From NCBI RefSeq assembly GCF_002797755.1, contig NZ_PGFI01000011.1:186001-250000 (forward strand): a DNA stretch of 64,000 nucleotides, given 5' to 3'. Of this stretch, positions 1-7,233 are shown piece by piece (within the stretch, counting starts at the first letter, position 1; every line of letters starts with the position of its first letter). Under the pieces are notes generated by a model. The model did not search any database. It was not told the origin of the DNA and saw nothing but the letters and a program-made list of their open reading frames with translations. The translations under genes and the position numbers were made by a program. The stretch is from Brevirhabdus pacifica (GTDB lineage Bacteria > Pseudomonadota > Alphaproteobacteria > Rhodobacterales > Rhodobacteraceae).

Positions 1-7
1 GAGTCAA

Positions 8-32
8 GCGTCCCGGGGCAGTGCCGGGACGC
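8..32 (-). terminator. Possible terminator hairpin after azoR
   Basis: A perfect 9-bp stem (GCGTCCCGG at 8-16 with CCGGGACGC at 24-32) encloses a 7-base loop. It lies about 75 bases past the stop of the leftward azoreductase gene. Read on the minus strand only a weak TT follows the stem, so it may act as an mRNA 3' end stabiliser or a weak terminator rather than a classical intrinsic one. Confidence 0.4.
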
Positions 33-106
33 AGGGACGAAAGGGTGCCGACACGCGAACGCCGCCCCCGGAGGGACGGCGCGTAGCTGTTTGCAGTGGG
101 CTTGGA

Positions 107-694
107 TCAAGCGGCCAGCGCGGCCACTGCCTCGTTGGCCTTGCGCATGGAGCCCTCGGCGTCGATCGCCAGTTGGTCGGCGGCGACGAACTCGACCTCG
201 GTGATGCCGATGAAGGCCAGCATGTGCCGGATGTAGCGCCCGGCGAAGTCTATGTCCGAACCGATCTCGGTGCCGCCCGAGGCCAGCGCCACGACCGCAC
301 GCTTGCCGGTCAGCAGGCCCTGGGGGCCGGTTTCGGTGTAGGCGAAGGTCTCGCCGGCGCGGGCGACCAGATCGATCCAGGCCTTCAGCGCGGCGGGCAC
401 CGAGAAGTTGTAGACCGGCGCGCCCAGCACGATGACGTCGGCTGCGCGCAGCTCGGCCACCAGCTCGTCGGACAGGGCGAGGGTCTGGGCCTGCTCGGGG
501 GTGCGCTGCTCGGCGGGGGTGAAGTTGGCGGCGATCCAGTCGCCGTCGATCTGCGGCAGCGGGTTGGCCAGGTCGCGTACGGTAACCTCTGCCTGCCCGA
601 AGCGGGCGATGATGCTGTCGGTCAGGGCGCGGGTGATCGAACCGTCGGTACGGGCCGAGGCGTCGATGCGCAGGATGCGGGTGGCGTCGGTCAT
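107..694 (-). CDS. azoR: FMN-dependent NADH-azoreductase
   Basis: 195 residues, the usual length of AzoR (AcpD) flavodoxin-fold quinone/azo reductases, which pass two electrons from NADH through FMN to quinones or azo compounds in the cytoplasm. The N-terminal beta strand and phosphate-binding loop (LRIDASARTDGSITRAL, residues 8-24) and the APVYNFSVPAALKAWID stretch (residues 92-108) are typical of the family. The ATG at 694 follows an AAGGAA ribosome site. It is divergent from a LysR regulator, the usual arrangement for inducible quinone reductases of this family, so that neighbour probably controls it. Native substrate cannot be read from sequence. Confidence 0.9.
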   Translation of the reverse strand: MTDATRILRIDASARTDGSITRALTDSIIARFGQAEVTVRDLANPLPQIDGDWIAANFTPAEQRTPEQAQTLALSDELVAELRAADVIVLGAPVYNFSVPAALKAWIDLVARAGETFAYTETGPQGLLTGKRAVVALASGGTEIGSDIDFAGRYIRHMLAFIGITEVEFVAADQLAIDAEGSMRKANEAVAALAA

Positions 695-809
695 TGATGT
701 TTCCTTGCGGGTTGGGCCGTCGCGGGGACGGCACGAAGTGGCGGTTTCTCTCTTCCCTCATGTGGCCAGTGGCGGGCGCGGGGCAATCTTCGCGCCTCAA
801 CAGCGGCTG

Positions 810-823
810 TGCGCAGATGCGCA
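810..823. promoter_or_regulatory. Candidate operator between azoR and lysR
   Basis: Two copies of the self-complementary hexamer TGCGCA (810-815 and 818-823) are separated by GA, making a 14-base near-palindrome about 115 bases upstream of azoR and 140 upstream of the LysR gene. A LysR-type factor would be expected to bind such a dyad in the shared control region. No clear T-N11-A core was identified, so this is a suggestion only. Confidence 0.25.
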
Positions 824-963
824 GAACCCTAAACTGAGCTGTTCTGCGTGCGCCGGTGCAGGGCGCGAAGGGGGCGCCGCGATTGCCTTTGGCTGGCGAT
901 TGTGACCCTATCGATCGCAATGGCGGGTGCAGCCCCGCCCGCGGTCCGAGGGGATGCCTGCCG

Positions 964-1905
964 ATGCCGATCGACGATTGGGACGAGATCAGAACCGCCT
1001 ACCAGGTTGCGCGGCTGGGCACGGTCAGCGCCGCCGCCGAGGCGCTGGGCGTCCACCATGCCACCGTGATCCGCCATGTCGACGCGCTGGAGGCGCAGCT
1101 GGGCGCGCGCCTGTTTCAGCGCCACGCCCGCGGCTATACCCCGACCGAGGCCGGTCGCGACCTGCTGACCGTCGCCCGCGCCACGGACGAGAACTTCTCG
1201 CAGCTGGCCAATCGCATTCGCGGCCTTGCCGAGACTGTCAGCGGAGAGCTGGTCGTCACCTCGGTGCCGGGGCTGGCACCGTTCCTGTCGCGGGTCTTTG
1301 CCGCCTACCTGGCCGAGCATCCGCAGGTCGACCTGCGCTACCGCTCGGGCGCGCGGGTTTTCCGGCTGGAGTTCGGCGAAGCCCATGTCGCCATCCGCGC
1401 CGGCACCGCCCCGCAGGAGCCCGACAACGTGGTGCAGCCCTTCATGGACCTGCAATTCGGCCTCTTCGCGGCGCCCGCCTACGTCAAGGCCCACGGGCAG
1501 CCCACGGCCGAGACCCTGTCGCAGCATCGCTTCGTGGTCCAGGAAGAGGACAACCGCGCCCCCTTCGCCCAGTGGGTGGCGCAGATCGCGCCGGGCGCGC
1601 GGCAGGTCCTGCACACGACCGACGCCAACGACACGGCCGAGGCGGTGAAGGCGGGCGCGGGCTTGGGCTTCCTGGCGTTGCGGCCCGCGCCCGATCCCGG
1701 CGCCGGGCTGATCCACGTGCCCACGCCCGGGCATGAATTCGTGGCCCAGACCTGGTTGGTGACCCATGTCGACCTGCACCGGACGGTGAAAGTGCAATCC
1801 TTCCTGCGCGCGCTGAAGGCCGCCGCCGCAGAGATGGGGGCCGATGTGGGGGGCGAGCCTGGGGCAGAACCAGAGGCAGGGCCCGGCACCGAAGCCGCGT
1901 CCTGA
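964..1905 (+). CDS. LysR family transcriptional regulator
   Basis: 313 residues. The N-terminal winged helix-turn-helix (about residues 5-62) contains AAEALGVHHATVIRHVDALE, followed by a linker helix and a periplasmic-binding-protein-like effector domain beginning near ELVVTSVPG. The start at 964 is preferred over in-frame upstream codons because AGGGGA lies about 9 bases before it and the HTH begins immediately. Divergent from azoR, so it probably responds to a quinone, azo compound or other electrophile and controls that gene. The last 20 residues are a low-complexity Glu/Pro/Gly tail. The effector is unknown. Confidence 0.87.
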   Translation: MPIDDWDEIRTAYQVARLGTVSAAAEALGVHHATVIRHVDALEAQLGARLFQRHARGYTPTEAGRDLLTVARATDENFSQLANRIRGLAETVSGELVVTSVPGLAPFLSRVFAAYLAEHPQVDLRYRSGARVFRLEFGEAHVAIRAGTAPQEPDNVVQPFMDLQFGLFAAPAYVKAHGQPTAETLSQHRFVVQEEDNRAPFAQWVAQIAPGARQVLHTTDANDTAEAVKAGAGLGFLALRPAPDPGAGLIHVPTPGHEFVAQTWLVTHVDLHRTVKVQSFLRALKAAAAEMGADVGGEPGAEPEAGPGTEAAS

Positions 1906-2043
1906 GGCCCGCGATTATCCTGCGCGGTCCCCGGGGGCGCAGGCCCGTGGCCCTGCCGCCGATCCTTCCGCTATCTGTCTGATTTCCGGGAACCGTCCGG
2001 GGGCGACGGGGTTAGCATTTGACATAACGGAAGGACAGTACTC

Positions 2044-2112
2044 ATGCGCAGCATCATCTATATCGTCGGCCTGGTCGTCATCGTTCTGGCAATCGTCCAG
2101 TTCGTGCTCTGA
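2044..2112 (+). CDS. 22-residue single-pass membrane miniprotein
   Basis: A short open frame, ATG at 2044 to TGA at 2110-2112, encodes 22 residues beginning MRSIIYIVGLVVIV: an almost entirely hydrophobic helix with one Arg near the N-terminus, long enough to span the membrane once. A good ribosome site (CGGAAGGA, 2028-2035) sits 8 bases upstream. It lies alone between the LysR and ArsR genes. Similar very short hydrophobic proteins are annotated in other Rhodobacterales, as far as I recall. The function is unknown. The flanking intergenic DNA (1906-2043 and 2113-2232) shows nothing else clear. Confidence 0.6.
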   Translation: MRSIIYIVGLVVIVLAIVQFVL

Positions 2113-2232
2113 TCCCGTTTCACAAGCCGGGACGGAACAGGGCGGGCTCTGGCCGATGCCCGACCCGACCCTGACGTCCCGGCGTGAAACCATCTTTGGA
2201 ACAACACCTGGCCGCCGCGCCCCCGACAGGGC

Positions 2233-2586
2233 TCAACCGGCGTCAGGCGATCCCGCGGAAGGGTCGGTCCCGAATTCCGCTTCCAGAAATCTTTCGAACT
2301 GATCCAGGTTGACGGGCTCGAACTGTCCGAACCCCTGCATCCAGACCGATGCCGCACGCAGCGCGTCGGGCTCCAGCTTGCACCATTTCACCCGGCCCCG
2401 ACGCTCCTGCGAGATCAGGCCGGCGGCCGTCAGCACGCCCAGGTGCTTCGAGATGGCGGCAAGCGAGATCTCGAACGGCTCGGCCACGTCGGTGACGGCC
2501 ATGTCATCCTCAAGCAGCATCGCCAGGATCCGGCGGCGCGTCGCGTCGGCCAATGCCGAGAATACCCTGTCCAGGTCCTGTGTCAT
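2233..2586 (-). CDS. ArsR/SmtB family transcriptional repressor
   Basis: 117 residues from the ATG at 2586. A compact winged helix-turn-helix occupies nearly the whole protein: ALADATRRRILAMLLEDD, then the recognition helix AAISKHLGVLTAAGLI. No cysteine pair of the metal-sensing ELCV type is present, so it belongs with the ArsR repressors that sense something other than arsenite or zinc; many of these partner with SRPBCC/AHSA1 proteins, but no such gene is adjacent. The C-terminal part (QFERFLEAEF) matches that subgroup. An inverted repeat 33 bases upstream (2619-2634) is a likely autoregulatory operator. An in-frame ATG at 2616 is an alternative start. Confidence 0.85.
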   Translation of the reverse strand: MTQDLDRVFSALADATRRRILAMLLEDDMAVTDVAEPFEISLAAISKHLGVLTAAGLISQERRGRVKWCKLEPDALRAASVWMQGFGQFEPVNLDQFERFLEAEFGTDPSAGSPDAG

Positions 2587-2618
2587 GGGGCCGGTTATCC
2601 GCCCGCCCGTCGCCATGG

Positions 2619-2634
2619 TCAACCGTGGGGTTGA
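2619..2634. promoter_or_regulatory. Candidate ArsR operator
   Basis: A perfect inverted repeat, TCAACC-GTGG-GGTTGA, lies 33 bases upstream of the ArsR start codon. ArsR-family repressors commonly bind short dyads of this size in their own promoters. Assignment rests on position and symmetry. Confidence 0.45.
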
Positions 2635-2758
2635 ATAACGCGAAAGGCGCCAAAAGGGGCCCATGTGCCCAACAGGCGCAATGCCGCACCGCGGAACCAC
2701 TTTTCAAACCCCCTTAAAAACAATGGCTTACATGGAATTTCCGCGCCCTTATTCGCGC

Positions 2759-2787
2759 TTGACTCCGAGGGGGTGCGTTTCTAGGTT
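2759..2787 (+). promoter_or_regulatory. Candidate promoter of the F0 operon
   Basis: TTGACT at 2759-2764 and TAGGTT at 2782-2787 are separated by 17 bases, a plausible housekeeping-sigma promoter about 29 bases before atpI. The -35 element is strong and the -10 weak. Confidence 0.4.
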
Positions 2788-2815
2788 CCCGGCGACCTTC
2801 CGAATGGGGTTTGCG

Positions 2816-3142
2816 ATGGTAAGCGACGCGGACAAGGAGCGGCTGAAACAGCTCGATGCCCGCATCGCTGCGGCCAAGTCGGCGCGCAAGCCAAAGCCGC
2901 ATTCGGAGGAACATTATTCACAGGCGCATCTGGCCTGGCGGATGGTGATCGAACTTGTGGCCGGTCTCGGGATCGGTTTCGGCATCGGGTACGGTCTGGA
3001 TTACGTCCTTGAGACGCTTCCGATCTTCCTGGTGCTGTTCACGCTTCTGGGCTTTGCCGCAGGAGTGAAAACGATGATGCGGACGGCCAAGGAGGCCGGA
3101 TCGCTGGCGCAGGCCAAACAGGCCGAGGACGAGGGGAACTGA
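2816..3142 (+). CDS. atpI: ATP synthase accessory protein I
   Basis: 108 residues. A charged N-terminal third ([15 protein letters not shown]) is followed by two membrane helices: one around [15 protein letters not shown] and one around [15 protein letters not shown]. This matches AtpI, which precedes the F0 genes in most atp operons and is thought to help assemble the c-ring or supply magnesium. It starts the atpI-B-E-b'-b unit and its stop is one base from the GTG of atpB. The start could instead be the in-frame ATG at 2804; neither has a strong ribosome site. Confidence 0.88.
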   Translation: MVSDADKERLKQLDARIAAAKSARKPKPHSEEHYSQAHLAWRMVIELVAGLGIGFGIGYGLDYVLETLPIFLVLFTLLGFAAGVKTMMRTAKEAGSLAQAKQAEDEGN

Positions 3143-3143
3143 C

Positions 3144-3899
3144 GTGGCTGTAGAGCAGGAAGCAGGCGGCGGGCTGGAAATTCACCCGATGGACCAGTTC
3201 ATCGTGAAGCCGCTTTTCGGCGGGGACGCGGTGCATTGGTATACCCCCACCAACGCCACGCTGTGGATGTTCGCGGCGCTGCTGGGCATCGTCCTGCTGC
3301 TGGTCGTCGGCACCCGTGGCCGTGCCATCATCCCCAGCCGCATCCAGTCTATCAGCGAACTGGCCTACGGCTTCGTCTACAAGATGGTCGAGGATGTCTC
3401 GGGCAAGGATGGCCTGAAGTACTTCCCCTACATCATGACGCTGTTCCTGTTCATCGTCTTCGCGAACTTCCTGGGCCTGCTGCCCATGGCCTTCACGCCG
3501 ACCAGCCACATCGCGGTCACCGCGACCCTGGCGCTGGCCGTGTTCATCGCCGTCACCGTGCTGGGCGTGGTCAAGAACGGCGTGTCCTTCCTGGGCCTCT
3601 TCTGGATCAGCTCCGCGCCGCTGGTGCTGCGTCCGATCCTGGCCCTGATCGAGGTGATTTCCTACTTCGTCCGCCCGGTCAGCCACTCGATCCGACTTGC
3701 CGGCAACATGATGGCCGGTCACGCCGTGATCAAGGTTTTCGCGGGCTTTGCCGGTGTTCTGGGGCTGGGCGCCATCGCGCCGATCCTCGCCATCACCGCG
3801 GTCTACGCGCTGGAGATGCTGGTGAGCTTCATTCAGGCCTACGTCTTCGCGATCCTGACCTGCGTGTATCTGCGCGACGCCCTTCACCCCGCCCACTAA
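3144..3899 (+). CDS. atpB: F0F1 ATP synthase subunit a
   Basis: 251 residues with a GTG start at 3144, preceded by GAGGGGA inside the atpI stop region. Subunit a forms the proton half-channels against the c-ring in the inner membrane. Family landmarks are visible: the N-terminal PMDQF and LFGGD segment, the conserved [10 protein letters not shown] helix, the [20 protein letters not shown] region and [12 protein letters not shown], which holds the essential Arg of the stator, then the C-terminal [20 protein letters not shown] helix. Organisation matches Rhodobacterales operons, where F0 and F1 genes are in separate loci; no F1 gene is in this window. Confidence 0.97.
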   Translation: MAVEQEAGGGLEIHPMDQFIVKPLFGGDAVHWYTPTNATLWMFAALLGIVLLLVVGTRGRAIIPSRIQSISELAYGFVYKMVEDVSGKDGLKYFPYIMTLFLFIVFANFLGLLPMAFTPTSHIAVTATLALAVFIAVTVLGVVKNGVSFLGLFWISSAPLVLRPILALIEVISYFVRPVSHSIRLAGNMMAGHAVIKVFAGFAGVLGLGAIAPILAITAVYALEMLVSFIQAYVFAILTCVYLRDALHPAH

Positions 3900-4000
3900 C
3901 CGCTGGCACCACCCGGCCCCGGGCGGGCCCGAACGACCGAATACGACCGACAACACGATCAAACGAACTTTTAGCCAATTCCAACGTAAGGAGACATCTC

Positions 4001-4237
4001 ATGGAAGGCGATATCGTACAAATGGGTGCATACCTCGGTGCTGGCCTGGCCTGTATCGGCATGGGCGGCGCCGCCGTCGGTGTGGGCAACGTGGTTGCCA
4101 GCTTCATCACCGGCGCCCTGCGCAACCCTTCGGCCGCTGCTTCGCAGACCGCCACCATGTTCATCGGTATCGCATTTGCCGAAGCGCTGGGGATCTTCTC
4201 GTTCCTCGTCGCGCTGCTGCTGATGTTCGCCGTCTAA
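4001..4237 (+). CDS. atpE: F0F1 ATP synthase subunit c
   Basis: 78 residues, two membrane helices joined by the polar loop ALRNPSA. The first helix carries a glycine-rich [12 protein letters not shown] zipper and the second the proton-binding Glu in [10 protein letters not shown]. The context [10 protein letters not shown] uses Glu rather than Asp, as in most bacteria. The ATG is preceded by an excellent TAAGGAG site, fitting the need for about ten or more copies per complex. A 13-bp hairpin starts 22 bases after the stop and may stabilise this message or attenuate the downstream genes. Confidence 0.97.
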   Translation: MEGDIVQMGAYLGAGLACIGMGGAAVGVGNVVASFITGALRNPSAAASQTATMFIGIAFAEALGIFSFLVALLLMFAV

Positions 4238-4259
4238 GCATCGCCTGAGCTATCCTTGC

Positions 4260-4299
4260 GACCGGGCGGGGCGGGCTGATTGCCCGTCCCGCCCAGGTC
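4260..4299 (+). promoter_or_regulatory. Strong intra-operon hairpin after atpE
   Basis: Positions 4264-4276 pair continuously with 4282-4294 (13 bp including one G-U, loop TGATT). GACC at 4260-4263 extends the stem by pairing with GGTC at 4296-4299 across a single bulged A. No U-run follows, so full termination is unlikely. Placed between the highly expressed c subunit and the stator b subunits, it probably sets transcript stoichiometry by 3' end protection or partial termination. Confidence 0.7.
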
Positions 4300-4324
4300 G
4301 AAACACCGGTTCCAGGAGACGACA

Positions 4325-4864
4325 ATGGCCACAAAAACAGCGCTGGCTACAGAGGCGGGGGAAACCGCCGCCACCGGCATGCCCCAGCTGGATTTCTCGA
4401 CCTTCCCCAACCAGATCTTCTGGCTGGTCATCACGCTGGTCGCGATCTATTTCGTGCTGTCGCGCATTGCGCTGCCGCGCATCGCATCCGTCCTGGCCGA
4501 ACGGCAGGGGACGATCACCAATGATATCGCTGCCGCCGAAGAACTGAAGCTGAAGGCCGCCGCGGCCGAGGATGCCTACAATCAGGCCCTTGCCGACGCG
4601 CGTGTCGAAGCACAGAACATCATCGCCGAGGCCCGCGCCGAGATCCAGAAGGACCTGGATACGGCCAATGCCCACGCGGACGCGGAGATTGCCGCCAAGA
4701 CCGCCGAGGCCGAAGCCCGCATCGAAGAGATGCGCGCATCCGCCATGGAAAGCGTCACCGAGGTTGCCCGCGCCACCGCACGCGAGGTCGTCTCGGCCAT
4801 CGCCCCGATGGACGTGGACGACGCCAGCGTCACCGCCGCCGTCGACCAGCAGCTGAAAGGTTGA
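4325..4864 (+). CDS. atpG: F0F1 ATP synthase subunit b'
   Basis: 179 residues. One membrane helix near the N-terminus ([20 protein letters not shown]) is followed by a long, alanine- and glutamate-rich helix that forms the peripheral stalk. This is the diverged b' copy found in photosynthetic and other alphaproteobacteria, which pairs with b as a heterodimer instead of a b2 homodimer. It has about 30 polar residues before the helix and no signal peptide. An AGGAGAC ribosome site precedes the ATG. It is also called atpX or atpF2. The next gene follows after 5 bases. Confidence 0.92.
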   Translation: MATKTALATEAGETAATGMPQLDFSTFPNQIFWLVITLVAIYFVLSRIALPRIASVLAERQGTITNDIAAAEELKLKAAAAEDAYNQALADARVEAQNIIAEARAEIQKDLDTANAHADAEIAAKTAEAEARIEEMRASAMESVTEVARATAREVVSAIAPMDVDDASVTAAVDQQLKG

Positions 4865-4869
4865 TCGAT

Positions 4870-5439
4870 ATGAAACACGCCTTCCTGTCGATCCCCGCCA
4901 CCCTTGCTGCCCTGGCCGCCGCGCCGGCACATGCCGCGTCGGGTCCCTTCTTCAGCCTCTACAACACCGACTTCGTCGTCCTGATCGCCTTCGTGCTGTT
5001 CCTGGCGGTGCTTTTCTACTTCAAGGTGCCCTCCAAGGTCGGCGCCATGCTGGACAAGCGCGCTGTCGAGATCCGTTCGGAGCTGGACGAGGCCAAGGCC
5101 CTGCGCGAAGAGGCCCAGACGCTGCTGGCCTCCTACGAGCGCAAGCAGAAAGAGGTTGAGGAGCAGTCCCGCCGCATCGTCGAGACCGCCCGCACCGAGG
5201 CTCAGGCCGCGGCCGAGCAGGCCAAGGAAGACATCCGCAACTCGATCGCCCGTCGCCTGAAGGGTGCCGAGGACCAGATCGCCTCGGCCGAGGCAAAGGT
5301 CATCCGCGACATGCGTGACCGCGCCGTCACCGTGGCCATCGCCGCCGCGACCGAGGTCATCTCCAAGAAGATGGGTGCCGCCGAGGGCAACGCGCTGATC
5401 GACCAGTCGGTCCGCACGGTCGAGGCCAAGCTGCACTGA
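4870..5439 (+). CDS. atpF: F0F1 ATP synthase subunit b
   Basis: 189 residues from the ATG at 4870. An N-terminal hydrophobic stretch ending in APAHAASG looks like a cleavable signal peptide, as known for some alphaproteobacterial b subunits. It precedes the membrane anchor (FVVLIAFVLFLAVLFYF) and the long stalk helix. An in-frame TTG at 4861 could add three residues but overlaps the previous stop. The protein ends the F0 operon; a strong intrinsic terminator follows 36 bases later. It works with b' as the stator linking subunit a to F1, whose genes are elsewhere. Confidence 0.95.
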   Translation: MKHAFLSIPATLAALAAAPAHAASGPFFSLYNTDFVVLIAFVLFLAVLFYFKVPSKVGAMLDKRAVEIRSELDEAKALREEAQTLLASYERKQKEVEEQSRRIVETARTEAQAAAEQAKEDIRNSIARRLKGAEDQIASAEAKVIRDMRDRAVTVAIAAATEVISKKMGAAEGNALIDQSVRTVEAKLH

Positions 5440-5475
5440 TCCCCTACCGCCCCCGGGCGGTGGTATCGGACAAAG

Positions 5476-5505
5476 AAAAACCCGGTCCTCGCGGCCGGGT
5501 TTTTT
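5476..5505 (+). terminator. Intrinsic terminator of the F0 operon
   Basis: A GC-rich stem (AACCCGG near 5479-5485 with CCGGGTT near 5495-5501) is preceded by an A-run and followed by a T-run ending at 5505. The A-tract to T-tract symmetry could let it work for both strands, but the leftward gene beyond it ends at 5544 and would also be served. Confidence 0.9.
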
Positions 5506-5543
5506 CGTGCTTGGGAGGTGCTTCCGGCAACGGGCCGGCGCCC

Positions 5544-6311
5544 TCACATCTCGCGCACGTGCTCGTAGCGCTGCTTGGCGATCATCTCGTTATGTTCGGC
5601 CTTCTGCTGCTCGATCAGGCACTTCTCGACATAGTCCAGATGCTCTTCGACCGCGCGCCGTGCGGCGGCCGGGTCGCGCTCCTGCAGGGCCGTGTTGATG
5701 GCGCTGTGCTGTTGCAGCAGGACGGCGCGGGTGGTGCGTTGGCGGAACATCACCTGCCGGTTGTAGAAGACCCCGGTGCGCAGCAGCCCGAACATCGAGC
5801 GCATCATGTGCAGCATGACGATGTTGTGGCTGGCCTCGACGATGGCCATGTGGAATTCGGCGTCCAGCCGGGCCTCGTCGTTCTGGTTGCGCTTGCTCTG
5901 GACGCCTTCCATCTTGCAGTAGATTGTGTTGATGACCTTCAGGTCCGTCTCGGATCCCCGCAACGCCGCGCGTTCGGCCGCCAGCCCTTCCAGGTCGCGG
6001 CGGAAGGCGATGTAGTCGAAGACCGCTTCCTGATGCTCGGAAAATAGCCGCGTCAGCGCCTCGGGGAAGGCGGCGGCCAGGCTGTCATCGACAAAGATGC
6101 CGGATCCGGCCCTCGATGTCAGAAGGCCGCTTTCCTGAAGACTTGCGATCGCCTCGCGCAGCGAAGGCCGCGAAACGCCCAGCTTTTCGGACAGCTCACG
6201 CTCGGACGGCAGGCGCTGGCCCGGGCGCAGCACGCCGCGCAGGATCAGCAGCTCGATCTGCCGCACAACGGCACAGGAAAGCTTTTCGGGGGTTATTGGG
6301 GTGAATGGCAT
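5544..6311 (-). CDS. FadR/GntR family regulator with FCD domain
   Basis: 255 residues. A GntR winged helix (about residues 10-75, with LPSERELSEKLGVSRPSLREA) is joined to an all-helical FCD effector domain (about 90-235) that usually binds a small carboxylate through a metal. The sequence resembles the PdhR/LldR/GlcC branch, whose ligands are pyruvate, lactate or glycolate. The ATG at 6311 is chosen because the conserved MPFTPITPEKL begins there. glcDEF, a typical target of a GlcC-type factor, lies 19 kb away in this window with a TTGGT/ACCAA dyad in its promoter, but the link is only inferred. A short palindrome lies in its own leader. Confidence 0.85.
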   Translation of the reverse strand: MPFTPITPEKLSCAVVRQIELLILRGVLRPGQRLPSERELSEKLGVSRPSLREAIASLQESGLLTSRAGSGIFVDDSLAAAFPEALTRLFSEHQEAVFDYIAFRRDLEGLAAERAALRGSETDLKVINTIYCKMEGVQSKRNQNDEARLDAEFHMAIVEASHNIVMLHMMRSMFGLLRTGVFYNRQVMFRQRTTRAVLLQQHSAINTALQERDPAAARRAVEEHLDYVEKCLIEQQKAEHNEMIAKQRYEHVREM

Positions 6312-6321
6312 TCTCGCTCCG

Positions 6322-6333
6322 TCGTCTGGACGA
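6322..6333. promoter_or_regulatory. Candidate FCD-regulator autoregulatory dyad
   Basis: TCGTC-TG-GACGA is a perfect 12-base palindrome, 11 bases upstream of the regulator's start codon. It resembles the short GT..AC dyads bound by FadR-subfamily regulators, though the spacing differs from the usual GT-N3-AC. Confidence 0.3.
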
Positions 6334-6370
6334 AGCATAGAAAGACCGTGCCATGCGGACAATCGGAAAT

Positions 6371-6397
6371 GCGTCCCGCCCGGTTGGGGCGGGACGC
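6371..6397 (-). terminator. Terminator-like hairpin after the OmpA lipoprotein gene
   Basis: A perfect 10-bp stem (GCGTCCCGCC at 6371-6380 with GGCGGGACGC at 6388-6397) has a 7-base loop, beginning 11 bases after the stop of the leftward OmpA gene. On the minus strand it is followed by ATTTCC, a weak U-stretch. Confidence 0.6.
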
Positions 6398-6407
6398 AAT
6401 CGTTTGA

Positions 6408-7070
6408 TCAGGTGTTCGGGCGGATGATGATCTCGACCCGGCGGTTCTGGGCACGACCCGACGCGTTCAGGTTGGACGCGATGGGCTCTTCCTCGCCGCG
6501 GCCGATGGCACGGATCCGGCTGGAGCGGACGCCCGAGTCGACCAGGATGCTGGACACCGCGCGTGCGCGACGGGTCGAGAGGTCCTGGTTGTAGGAGGCG
6601 GTCCCGGTGTTGTCGGTGTGGCCGATGATGGCCACGGTGCTGTCGGGATAATCCTGCAGGTTGCGTGCGAGGGCGCGCAGGTCCGAACGCAGGCCGTCAC
6701 GGACATAGGTGCTGTCCACGTCGAACAGGATGTCCTGGGGCATGGTCACGATCAGTTCGCGGCCAGTGTTGACGATGCGGACCTGGTCGTTGTTGATCGA
6801 GCCGCGCAGCGCCTCGGCCTGGCGGTCCAGGTTGTTGCCGATCGCGCCGCCGATGGCAGCGCCGATGCCGGCCCCGACCGCGCCCTTGAGCAGGCGGTCT
6901 TCCTTACTGTTGAGGCCCACCGCCGCGCCGAGAACACCGCCGATGGCGGCGCCGGTCTTGGCGTTCTGGTTGTTGTTCGGGCCGGGCTGGCCCTGGTAGG
7001 TGGGGTCGCAGGCTGCCAGGGCCATGGTGCCGGAAAGGGCCAGGGCCACTGTGATCTTGGTGCGGTTCAT
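6408..7070 (-). CDS. OmpA-family outer-membrane lipoprotein (YiaD-like)
   Basis: 220 residues. The signal peptide ends in the lipobox LAAC with acylated Cys21. A glycine-zipper region (about residues 38-85, GAAIGGVLGAAVGL and GAGIGAAIGGAIG) follows, then an OmpA-like peptidoglycan-binding domain (about 105-216) with GHTDNTG and the C-terminal NRRVEIIIRP. It would be anchored in the outer membrane by lipid and hold the peptidoglycan non-covalently. It is transcribed alone from a promoter near 7117-7146 and followed by a hairpin terminator. It matches YiaD-type proteins in length and order of domains. Confidence 0.92.
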   Translation of the reverse strand: MNRTKITVALALSGTMALAACDPTYQGQPGPNNNQNAKTGAAIGGVLGAAVGLNSKEDRLLKGAVGAGIGAAIGGAIGNNLDRQAEALRGSINNDQVRIVNTGRELIVTMPQDILFDVDSTYVRDGLRSDLRALARNLQDYPDSTVAIIGHTDNTGTASYNQDLSTRRARAVSSILVDSGVRSSRIRAIGRGEEEPIASNLNASGRAQNRRVEIIIRPNT

Positions 7071-7116
7071 GATGGTCGAAACCTCTGCTCATTCGTGAAG
7101 ACGCTAGTTTATCGTG

Positions 7117-7146
7117 TAAATATGGCGCGCACAGGCTTTATGGCAA
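7117..7146 (-). promoter_or_regulatory. Candidate promoter of the OmpA lipoprotein gene
   Basis: On the minus strand TTGCCA (7146-7141) is followed after 18 bases by TATTTA (7122-7117), about 47 bases before the start codon. The region is conspicuously AT-rich for this genome. Confidence 0.35.
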
Positions 7147-7233
7147 GCTTCCTGACCATCGGCAAATAGCCGCTTTCGATCACAATGTCGCCGGTTGGCC
7201 GTGGGTAGGACCACGCGGAGGCCGGATCGAGGC

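Noticed and set aside
2019-2024. TTGACA as a promoter for the 22-residue miniprotein
   Set aside because: It lies only 20 bases before the start codon and overlaps the ribosome-site region, too close to serve as a -35 element for that gene.
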